Below, piece by piece: positions 1 to 5,035 of a DNA stretch of 5,035 nt (the first letter of the stretch is position 1; the number at the start of each line of letters is the position of its first letter). The position numbers and the translations under genes are program-made. The notes beneath the pieces were generated by a model. It made no database searches, had not been told where the DNA came from, and saw nothing but the letters and a program-made list of their open reading frames with translations. Origin of the DNA: Gammaproteobacteria bacterium (GTDB lineage Bacteria; Pseudomonadota; Gammaproteobacteria; BMS3Bbin11); contig DAOVWW010000143.1 in the NCBI GenBank assembly GCA_030636465.1, forward strand, positions 1 through 5,035. Reading direction: 5' to 3'.

Positions 1-307
1 TGCAATCATACGTTCAATTGTGCTGAAGAAAGATCAGCCTGTGACGGATGCATCCCACCTGATGAATGAGAAAGCCAGGGAAGATGCCGCGCCACGCAGA
101 GAAGAGCGTAGTGAAGCAAAACCAGAAGCAAAATCTGAAGTGAAACCAGAAGCAAAAGCTGATGATGCAAGTGCAAAAGCCGAAACTAGCGCAGAAGCAC
201 CGGCTGATAAACCTGCTGAAGAAGCGAAACCCGCTGAGTCTGAAGAAGCTGTTGCAGAACCCGTTGCTGAAGCTTCAGCTACTGAAGAAACAAAGGAGGC
301 TGAATAA
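1..307 (+). CDS. rpsF: Small ribosomal subunit protein S6 (bS6), C-terminal part only
   Basis: This is the 3' end of rpsF, open at the left edge; the reading frame begins with the complete codon at position 2 and gives 101 residues before TAA at 305-307. S6 binds S18 and 16S rRNA in the platform of the 30S subunit. The first visible residues, [18 protein letters not shown], align with the last strand of the S6 fold (E. coli AVIRSMVMRTKHAVTEAS), so about 80 N-terminal residues should lie upstream. What follows is unusual: a charged linker ([13 protein letters not shown]) and then 65 residues built only from A, E, K, P, S, T, D and V, with 19 Ala and 17 Glu. From memory of the family, the E. 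coli protein has a much shorter acidic tail, so this S6 would be about 180 residues in total. The identity is supported by the sequence and by rpsR starting 2 nt downstream. The GTG at position 20 is an internal Val codon, not a start. Confidence 0.93.
   Translation, partial: AIIRSIVLKKDQPVTDASHLMNEKAREDAAPRREERSEAKPEAKSEVKPEAKADDASAKAETSAEAPADKPAEEAKPAESEEAVAEPVAEASATEETKEAE
110..157 (+). repeat. Two tandem 24-bp units in the S6 tail
   Basis: Two adjacent in-frame 24-bp units (110-133 and 134-157) encode SEAKPEAK and SEVKPEAK. They differ mainly in the Ser codon (AGT/TCT) and in GCA versus GTG, and share the stretch AAACCAGAAGCAAAA. Looser Ala-Lys/Ala-Glu blocks follow to the end of the gene. 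Duplication of a short unit would explain the lengthened low-complexity tail (inference). Confidence 0.75.
292..299 (+). promoter_or_regulatory. Strong Shine-Dalgarno site for rpsR, inside rpsF
   Basis: AAAGGAGG lies within the last codons of rpsF, 10 nt before the rpsR ATG at 310, and is a near-perfect complement of the 16S rRNA 3' end. Because it sits just before the rpsF stop, ribosomes finishing S6 pass directly over it. This suggests translational coupling of S6 and S18, which act as partners in the ribosome (inference). Confidence 0.85.
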
Positions 308-309
308 TC

Positions 310-540
310 ATGTCACGTTTTTACCGTCGCAGAAAATACTGCCGTTTCACTGCTGAAGGCATTACCGAGATCGATTACAAAGATCTGGAAACCCTCAAAG
401 CATACGTTACGGAAACAGGTAAAATTATTCCAAGTCGTAATACAGGCACTAAACCGAAATATCAGCGTCAGTTAGCAAATGCCGTCAAAGTGGCTCGCTA
501 TCTCGCCTTATTGCCGTATACCGATAACCATAACCGTTAA
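310..540 (+). CDS. rpsR: Small ribosomal subunit protein S18 (bS18)
   Basis: A complete 76-residue S18, almost the same length as the E. coli protein (75). S18 forms a heterodimer with S6 and sits on the platform of the 30S subunit. The sequence opens with the basic [17 protein letters not shown] segment. It then shows the family core: [12 protein letters not shown] (21-32), [11 protein letters not shown] (37-47), KYQRQL (50-55) and RYLALLPY (63-70). Only one Cys (C11) is present, as in E. coli. The ATG at 310 is preceded by an excellent ribosome binding site and lies 2 nt after the rpsF stop. No priB gene separates it from rpsF, unlike in enterobacteria. It is certainly part of the same transcript as rpsF and rplI. 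Confidence 0.98.
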   Translation: MSRFYRRRKYCRFTAEGITEIDYKDLETLKAYVTETGKIIPSRNTGTKPKYQRQLANAVKVARYLALLPYTDNHNR

Positions 541-550
541 TCAACAATAC

Positions 551-554
551 AGGA
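551..554 (+). promoter_or_regulatory. Ribosome binding site fixing the rplI start
   Basis: AGGA, 8 nt before the ATG at 563. The rplI frame is open back to an ATG at 479, but that ATG lies inside rpsR and would add 28 residues unrelated to L9. This site and the L9 N-terminal consensus (MxVILLxKxxNLGxLG) both place the start at 563. Confidence 0.75.
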
Positions 555-562
555 TCAATCAG

Positions 563-1009
563 ATGGAAGTCATACTGCTTGAAAAAATCCGTAACCTTGG
601 TGATTTGGGTCAACAAGTCTCCGTAAAACCCGGTTATGGTCGTAATTATCTTATCCCTCAGGGGAAAGCCGTTAGTGCCACTAAAGCAAACCAGGAAGCT
701 TTTGAGGGCCGCCGTGCAGAGCTGGAAGCAGCTGCCAGTGATGCATTAAGTAAAGCTCAAGCTCGAGCTGCTGAATTTGATGGCGTTGTTATTGAAATTG
801 CACGACGTGCCAGTGAAGAAGGCAAGCTATTTGGGTCTGTAGCCATTACCGACATCATTGAAGCGGTTACTGCTGCAGGTAAAGATCTGGACAAGGTTGA
901 AGTCAACTTGCCTGAAGGTGCTATCAAGGTCATCGGTGAACATGAAGTTGATGTTTCATTGCACCCGGAAGTTAGTCTGGTTCTTAAAATTACTGTTTCT
1001 GCTGAATAG
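563..1009 (+). CDS. rplI: Large ribosomal subunit protein L9 (bL9)
   Basis: A complete L9 of 148 residues (E. coli 149). L9 binds 23S rRNA near the base of the L1 stalk through its N-terminal domain, and its C-terminal domain extends from the ribosome on a long helix; it is known to influence frame maintenance. The N-terminal domain (1-50) contains the L9 signature in full: G13-x2-G16-x4-V21-x2-GY-x2-NYL-x3-G34-x-A36-x3-T40. Residues about 41-75 are the Ala/Glu/Lys-rich connecting helix. The C-terminal domain carries the conserved EGKLFGSV (86-93), IIEAVTAAG (98-106) and GEHEV (125-129). The start at 563 was chosen over an upstream in-frame ATG because of family alignment and spacing after rpsR (22 nt). 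It is the last gene before a strong terminator. Confidence 0.98.
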   Translation: MEVILLEKIRNLGDLGQQVSVKPGYGRNYLIPQGKAVSATKANQEAFEGRRAELEAAASDALSKAQARAAEFDGVVIEIARRASEEGKLFGSVAITDIIEAVTAAGKDLDKVEVNLPEGAIKVIGEHEVDVSLHPEVSLVLKITVSAE

Positions 1010-1041
1010 TTCTTCTCAGTATCAACAGAAAGAAATAGAGA

Positions 1042-1078
1042 GGGTTCGTGGTATATCATGCCACGGACCCTTTTTTTT
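1042..1078 (+). terminator. Rho-independent terminator of the rpsF-rpsR-rplI operon
   Basis: GGGTTCGTGG (1042-1051) pairs with CCACGGACCC (1061-1070) as a 10-bp stem with a single T-G wobble. The 9-nt loop region can extend the stem by three weaker pairs. Eight T residues (1071-1078) follow immediately. It begins 33 nt after the rplI stop, and its orientation fits termination of the ribosomal-protein transcript. The opposite orientation lacks a clear T-tract. Confidence 0.93.
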
Positions 1079-1195
1079 GTTGTACTATTAGTTATAGCTT
1101 TAAACTAAATAAACTTACACTTTATAAAAACGCGAATAACAATAATAAAATACATTAAATATACACTATAACTTACTAATATATAAAGAATAAAT
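1079..1195 (+). other. AT-rich non-coding spacer, presumed dnaB promoter and leader region
   Basis: This 117-bp stretch between the rplI terminator and the dnaB start contains only about 21 G or C bases (about 18% GC), far below the flanking genes. It has no plausible gene. It holds several TATAAT-like hexamers (for example TATAAA at 1123 and TATAAC at 1167) and a single GC cluster, CGCG, at 1131-1134. The 7-mer AACTTAC occurs twice (1112-1118 and 1170-1176), which could be chance in such a biased sequence. Its position after a terminator means the dnaB promoter should lie here, unless dnaB depends on readthrough. Confidence 0.7.
1100..1128 (+). promoter_or_regulatory. Possible sigma70-type promoter for dnaB-alr-radA
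   Basis: TTAAAC (1100-1105, weak -35, 3 of 6 matches), a 17-bp spacer, then TATAAA (1123-1128, -10, 5 of 6 matches). Initiation would fall near 1135, just after the CGCG cluster, giving a leader of about 60 nt. The surrounding DNA is so AT-rich that -10-like hexamers are expected by chance (TATAAC at 1167 is another), so this exact assignment is tentative. Confidence 0.3.
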
Positions 1196-2587
1196 TTGCC
1201 TTACACTGCTCAAAATAACATTGTAGATCTAAAAACTCCGCCTCATTCAATTGAAGCCGAGCAATCCGTGCTGGGTGGGCTGATGCTTGATAGCGGTCGC
1301 TGGGACGATGTGGCAGATGTTCTGGTTGCCAATGATTTTTATCGTAAAGATCATCGTCTTATTTATGAGAGCATAGAAAGACTGGTAGAAGACTCTATGC
1401 CTGCAGATGTGATCACCGTACAGGAGTACCTGGATAACAGTGGCGAACTGGAGAAATCAGGGGGGCTGGCATATCTTGATGAGTTAACTCGTAATACGCC
1501 AAGCGCGGCCAATATTTCAGCTTATGCGAAAATTGTGCAGGAGCATTCTATAATGCGTCGTCTGCTCAATACTGTAAATGACATCAATCAGACCATTTAC
1601 ACGCCTGAAGGCAGAACACCCCAGGAAATTCTTGATTTAGCGGAACAGCAGATTTACTCGATATCAGACGAAGGTGCGAAACATGGTTCTGGTTTTGTAG
1701 CAGTGCATTCCCTGCTCAAACAGACCGTTGACCGAATTGAAGAATTATTCAAGTCTGGTTCTGACCTCACAGGTCTGTCCACCGGTTTTTCCGACCTCGA
1801 TAAAATCACAACGGGTCTGCAGGATTCCGACCTGATTATTATTGCCGGTCGACCTTCGATGGGCAAAACCTCATTGGCAATGAATATTGCAGAAAATGTG
1901 GCTGTAGGCAGTGATAAAGCTGTAGCGATTTTCAGTATGGAAATGTCAGGTGAACAGCTGGTACGCCGTATGCTGACTTCTCTGGGCAGAATTAATGCTC
2001 AAAGGGTAAGGACAGGCTCACTGCAGGAAGATGACTGGTCTCGTCTAACATCCGCAATTAATATTCTCAGTGAGAAAAAAATCTACATAGATGACACTGC
2101 CGGTCTCAGCCCATCTGAACTACGCGCACGCTGTCGCCGACTGGCAAGCCAGAATGAAGATGGTCTGGGATTAATTATTATCGATTACCTGCAGCTGATG
2201 TCAATGGGTGGCAATACGGAGAATCGTGCGACAGAGCTCTCGGCCATTACCAGGAACCTGAAAACACTGGCCAAGGAAATAAATGTCCCGGTTATTGCAC
2301 TCTCACAGCTCAATCGTAGTCTTGAACAACGTCCTGATAAACGCCCGGTGATGTCAGACCTGCGAGAATCTGGCTCAATCGAGCAGGACGCCGACGTGAT
2401 CATGTTTATTTACCGTGATGAGGTCTATAACAAGGAAGACAGTGAGAATAAGGGCATTGCTGAAATAATTATCAGCAAACAGAGAAATGGACCAACTGGT
2501 ACCGTAAGGCTGACCTTCCTCGGTGAATTCACACGATTTGAAAGCTTTGCAGACCCTATCGGTGGTGAAGCAGGTGAATATTACTAG
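1196..2587 (+). CDS. dnaB: Replicative DNA helicase DnaB
   Basis: A 463-residue DnaB (E. coli 471), the hexameric 5'-3' helicase that unwinds DNA at the replication fork and recruits primase. The N-terminal domain (about 14-115) opens with PPHSIEAEQSVLGG (15-28) and includes NTPSAANISAYA (100-111). A linker region spans about 116-185. The RecA-like motor domain (about 186-450) has Walker A GRPSMGKTS (218-226, K224), FSMEM with the catalytic-type Glu E249, Walker B LIIIDYLQLM (326-335, D330), the DNA-binding stretch SQLNRSLEQR (370-379), SDLRESGSIEQDAD (387-400), and KQRNGPTG with the arginine finger R430. The start is TTG at 1196: an in-frame TAA lies at 1184-1186, no ATG or GTG lies before the conserved N-terminus, and the first in-frame ATG (residue 30) would remove conserved residues. 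AAAGA (1185-1189) is only a weak ribosome binding site. No intein interrupts the motor domain. It probably heads an operon with alr and radA. Confidence 0.97.
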   Translation: MPYTAQNNIVDLKTPPHSIEAEQSVLGGLMLDSGRWDDVADVLVANDFYRKDHRLIYESIERLVEDSMPADVITVQEYLDNSGELEKSGGLAYLDELTRNTPSAANISAYAKIVQEHSIMRRLLNTVNDINQTIYTPEGRTPQEILDLAEQQIYSISDEGAKHGSGFVAVHSLLKQTVDRIEELFKSGSDLTGLSTGFSDLDKITTGLQDSDLIIIAGRPSMGKTSLAMNIAENVAVGSDKAVAIFSMEMSGEQLVRRMLTSLGRINAQRVRTGSLQEDDWSRLTSAINILSEKKIYIDDTAGLSPSELRARCRRLASQNEDGLGLIIIDYLQLMSMGGNTENRATELSAITRNLKTLAKEINVPVIALSQLNRSLEQRPDKRPVMSDLRESGSIEQDADVIMFIYRDEVYNKEDSENKGIAEIIISKQRNGPTGTVRLTFLGEFTRFESFADPIGGEAGEYY

Positions 2588-2597
2588 GGAATTCCCT
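2586..2597. repeat. 12-bp perfect palindrome at the dnaB stop codon
   Basis: AGGGAATTCCCT overlaps the last two bases of the dnaB TAG. As RNA it could form only a 4-bp stem with an AATT loop, and no T-tract follows, so it is not a convincing terminator. It may be chance, or a small intercistronic element before alr. Confidence 0.35.
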
Positions 2598-2620
2598 TAT
2601 TTATTCACGACCATCTATTC

Positions 2621-3703
2621 ATGACTCGTCCCGTATACGCAAACATTGATAGCGCTGCGCTGCAACATAACCTCAGCCGGGTAAGAGAACTTGCCCCTGA
2701 TGCCCGTATCATGGCAATCGTTAAGGCTGATGCCTATGGTCATGGCCTTTTAAGCAGCACTCGGGCGTTGAAAACAGCAGACTCCATCGGCCTTCTTGAA
2801 GTAGAAGATGCAATCAAGTTGAGAAATGAAGGTTTTACACAAGCTATTTGTTTGCTTGAAGGTTTTTCTGAAGCGAATGAAATCCCCCTGATCGCAAGAT
2901 ACCAGCTGGAAACAGTGATCCACTCACAGTGGCAACTCGAGATTCTCGCGAGCGTAAAAGAAAAATTAAATTTATCAGTCTGGTTAAAAGTTGATACAGG
3001 GATGAATCGCCTGGGATTTTCAACATCAGAGTTTACAAATGCATTGTCCAGCTTAGAGACGATGCCGTGCATTAAAGATGTTGCCATCATGTCACATCTT
3101 GCGAATGCAGATACTCCGAAAAACCCGGGTACGGTAGAACAATTACATCTGTTCAATGAATTAACAAAGTCGTCTGCTGTACCAAGAAGTCTGGCGAATT
3201 CCGCCGCTATTTTAAGACACCCTGATTGTCATATGGACTGGGTGCGACCCGGTATCATGTTATATGGCTCTTCACCCTTTGCCGATGCTTCAGCTCAGGG
3301 TCTTAATCTGAAACCGGTCATGTCACTGCTATCCAGAATCATTTCAATAAAACAATGCAAAGAAGGCGACGCTGTTGGTTATGGCAGTACCTGGCAGTGC
3401 CCTGAAGACATGCCTGTCGCCGTGATAGCCTGCGGTTACGGTGATGGTTATCCACGACATGCCCCCACGGGTACGCCAGTAATGGTTGCTGGACAAGAAA
3501 CACAGCTGATAGGGCGGGTGTCTATGGATATGATCACCGTAGACCTGCGTGGCTTAGCGAATGCAGCTGTGGGCAGCAGTGTGGAACTCTGGGGTGAAAA
3601 TGTGTCTGTTGATGTTGTAGCAAAACGAGCAGGCACGATAGCCTACGAACTTCTTTGCGGTATTACCGCGCGGGTCAAAAGACAGGATGTCGTGTATGGC
3701 TAA
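2621..3703 (+). CDS. alr: Alanine racemase, PLP-dependent, biosynthetic type
   Basis: A complete 360-residue fold-type III alanine racemase, the usual length. In the cytosol it interconverts L- and D-alanine, supplying D-Ala for peptidoglycan. The TIM-barrel domain (about 1-235) carries the PLP-binding lysine K35 in AIVKADAYGHG (32-42), with Y39 at the cofactor-contact position. Next come LKVDTGMNR (122-130; K123 and R130 match the carbamylated Lys and substrate-contact Arg of the Bacillus enzyme), SHLANAD (158-164), NSAA (193-196) and RPGIMLYG (209-216; R209 contacts the PLP ring nitrogen). The C-terminal beta domain supplies the second catalytic base, Y254 in VGYGSTW, and contains CGYGDGYPRH (271-280), GRVSMDM (298-304) and AYELLCGITARVKR (341-354). 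ATG 2621 is the first canonical start in the open frame and gives the standard N-terminus (MTRPVYANIDSAAL). No Shine-Dalgarno sequence precedes it. The position next to dnaB favours the biosynthetic alr over a catabolic dadX. Confidence 0.96.
   Translation: MTRPVYANIDSAALQHNLSRVRELAPDARIMAIVKADAYGHGLLSSTRALKTADSIGLLEVEDAIKLRNEGFTQAICLLEGFSEANEIPLIARYQLETVIHSQWQLEILASVKEKLNLSVWLKVDTGMNRLGFSTSEFTNALSSLETMPCIKDVAIMSHLANADTPKNPGTVEQLHLFNELTKSSAVPRSLANSAAILRHPDCHMDWVRPGIMLYGSSPFADASAQGLNLKPVMSLLSRIISIKQCKEGDAVGYGSTWQCPEDMPVAVIACGYGDGYPRHAPTGTPVMVAGQETQLIGRVSMDMITVDLRGLANAAVGSSVELWGENVSVDVVAKRAGTIAYELLCGITARVKRQDVVYG
3684..3687 (+). promoter_or_regulatory. Ribosome binding site for radA, inside alr
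   Basis: AGGA, 8 nt before the radA ATG at 3696 and within the final codons of alr. Together with the overlapping stop and start (ATGGCTAA, 3696-3703) it points to translational coupling. Confidence 0.65.
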
Positions 3704-5035
3704 AGTAAAAACTCTTTACGTTTGTTCTGATTGTGGTTCCCAGTCATCCCAATGGGCAGGGCAATGTAATCAGTGTGGTGCCTGGAACAGTTTTCAGGAA
3801 GAAACCTCTACAGCAACAATTGCAAAAGAAAGCAGCAAGGGGCTGCGCTTTGCCAGCTTTGCCGGTAAACAGAAAGTAGTGACTCTTGCGGATATTAAGC
3901 CTGAAGATACCCGCCGTTTTAGCTCTACCATTACAGAATTAGATAGAGTGCTGGGTGGTGGCATAGTGAATGGCTCAGTTGTTTTAATCGGCGGTGACCC
4001 GGGTATTGGCAAGTCTACTTTATTATTACAGTCGCTAGCTAAAGTAAGCCAGTCTATGCCTGCACTCTATATCTCCGGTGAGGAATCAGCCCAGCAAATC
4101 GCTTCGCGCGCAGAGCGGTTGGGACTTGATGCCAGTAAATTGCAACTGATGGCAGAAAATCAGGTAGAGGCTATTATTAATGCAGCGGCACAGGTTAAAC
4201 CGGCTGTAATGGTTATTGATTCTATCCAGACTTTGTTTACTGATGTGCTTCAGTCTGCTCCCGGCAGTGTCTCACAGGTAAGAGAAACAGCGGCTTTACT
4301 GGTTCGATACGCCAAGCAAACAGGGGTGTCAGTCATCCTCGTTGGTCACGTCACCAAAGACGGCGCATTAGCAGGTCCTCGAGTACTTGAGCACATGGTT
4401 GATACGGTGCTGTATTTTGAAGGCGATAGCGGAAGTCGCTTCCGTCTGGTGCGTGCGATTAAAAATCGCTTTGGTCCGGTCAATGAAATCGGTGTGTTCG
4501 CCATGCAGGATGATGGTCTGCATGAAGTCAGCAATCCTTCAGCAATGTTCCTGGGGCGCAAGGAAACCCAGTCACCCGGCAGCATAGTATTGGCCAGCCA
4601 GGAAGGGACACGTTCGCTATTAGTGGAAGTGCAGGCTCTCGTCGATGATAGCCAGTCATCTAATCCTCGACGTCTTTGTGTAGGCCTGGACGGCACCAGA
4701 CTGGCGATGATACTTGCAGTATTGCATCGACATGCTGGCTTACAGATAGGTGGACAGGATATTTTTGTCAATGTGGTCGGTGGAGTCAGAGTACTGGAGC
4801 CTGCATCAGATCTCGCTGTGACGCTGGCTATTATTTCGAGTTTTCGCGATCATACGCTGCCTAAAGATATGGCTGTATTTGGTGAGCTGGGGTTAACCGG
4901 GGAAGTGCGACCGGTACAGAGAGGTGATCAGCGTATTCGTGAAGCGATCAAACTGGGGTTTACCCGACTGCTGGTTCCCGATGGGAATATGCCTAGAAAA
5001 AAAGAAAAAGGAATTAAGTTAGTTCCTTTAAAGCA
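3696..5035 (+). CDS. radA: DNA repair protein RadA (Sms), lacking only the extreme C-terminus
   Basis: 446 residues are visible before the right edge cuts the gene mid-codon; E. coli RadA has 460, so roughly 10-20 are missing. RadA is a RecA-fold, DnaB-like hexameric helicase that promotes branch migration and D-loop extension in homologous recombination. In order: a four-cysteine zinc finger C10-x2-C13-x10-C24-x2-C27; a RecA-like ATPase with Walker A GGDPGIGKST (99-108, K106), SGEES (127-131), Walker B VMVIDSIQT (171-179, D175) and GHVTKDG (217-223); the RadA-specific KNRFG motif (256-260); and a Lon-protease-like domain from about 290, including GLDGTRLAM (330-338), VNVVGGVRV (358-366) and AVFGELGLTGEVRPV (393-407). 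In the family this last domain is structural rather than a protease. The start overlaps the end of alr by 8 nt in a different frame. The MAKVKTLYVCSDCG N-terminus is typical. No frameshift or lost motif is seen. Confidence 0.97.
   Translation, partial: MAKVKTLYVCSDCGSQSSQWAGQCNQCGAWNSFQEETSTATIAKESSKGLRFASFAGKQKVVTLADIKPEDTRRFSSTITELDRVLGGGIVNGSVVLIGGDPGIGKSTLLLQSLAKVSQSMPALYISGEESAQQIASRAERLGLDASKLQLMAENQVEAIINAAAQVKPAVMVIDSIQTLFTDVLQSAPGSVSQVRETAALLVRYAKQTGVSVILVGHVTKDGALAGPRVLEHMVDTVLYFEGDSGSRFRLVRAIKNRFGPVNEIGVFAMQDDGLHEVSNPSAMFLGRKETQSPGSIVLASQEGTRSLLVEVQALVDDSQSSNPRRLCVGLDGTRLAMILAVLHRHAGLQIGGQDIFVNVVGGVRVLEPASDLAVTLAIISSFRDHTLPKDMAVFGELGLTGEVRPVQRGDQRIREAIKLGFTRLLVPDGNMPRKKEKGIKLVPLK

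Noticed and set aside
479..562. Upstream in-frame extension of rplI from an ATG at 479
   Set aside because: It lies inside rpsR, encodes 28 residues unlike L9, and the L9 consensus start with an AGGA site is at 563.
760..769. 10-bp palindrome AGCTCGAGCT in rplI
   Set aside because: It lies inside conserved coding sequence for the Ala-rich helix and a single short palindrome is expected by chance.
1847..1873. Possible intein at the DnaB Walker A site, a common insertion point in this family
   Set aside because: GRPSMGKTS is continuous and the whole motor domain aligns without interruption at normal length.
2586..2600. Terminator between dnaB and alr
   Set aside because: The AGGG/CCCT stem is only 4 bp and no T-tract follows, so transcription probably continues into alr.
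2740..3156. 138-codon open frame on the minus strand opposite alr
   Set aside because: It is antisense to conserved Alr sequence with no motifs, and is best explained as a shadow frame.
4346..4771. 141-codon open frame on the minus strand opposite radA
   Set aside because: It is antisense to clearly conserved RadA coding sequence, shows no recognisable protein features (Arg/Ser/Thr/Pro-rich as expected for a shadow frame) and has no independent support.
4997..5009. A7 and A5 runs near the radA 3' end, with a potential A_AAA_AAA slippery site
   Set aside because: The zero frame continues as a plausible RadA C-terminal region (MPRKKEKGIKLVPLK), similar in place to the E. coli Lys-rich segment. 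No stimulatory structure is visible, and the window ends too soon to assess one.

Overview
The window looks like ordinary core chromosome of a gammaproteobacterium. It carries, all on the + strand, the end of rpsF (ribosomal protein S6), rpsR (S18), rplI (L9), dnaB (replicative helicase), alr (alanine racemase) and most of radA (recombination helicase). The S6/S18/L9 cluster followed by dnaB-alr matches the gene neighbourhoods of gammaproteobacteria, and the proteins resemble their E. coli counterparts closely. Base composition is moderate in the genes. I cannot name the genus. priB, which lies between rpsF and rpsR in enterobacteria, is absent here, so the organism is probably not an enteric bacterium.

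Layout. Positions 1-1009 hold the distal part of a ribosomal-protein operon: rpsF, a 2-nt gap, rpsR, a 22-nt gap, then rplI. A strong intrinsic terminator at 1042-1078 closes it. Positions 1079-1195 are a very AT-rich (about 18% GC) non-coding spacer that most likely carries the promoter and leader of the next unit. Positions 1196-5035 hold dnaB (TTG start), a 33-nt gap, alr, and radA. radA starts inside the last codons of alr (8-nt overlap) and runs off the right edge. No terminator is visible after dnaB, so dnaB-alr-radA looks like one transcription unit.

Together the window covers translation (three ribosomal proteins), chromosome replication (DnaB), cell-wall precursor supply (D-alanine from Alr) and recombination repair (RadA, a DnaB-like RecA-fold hexamer). 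I found no mobile element, CRISPR array, tRNA or rRNA, and no previously undescribed system. The points most worth a second look are the long, repeat-built Ala/Glu/Lys/Pro tail of S6, the TTG start and AT-rich leader of dnaB, and the tight coupling of radA to alr.
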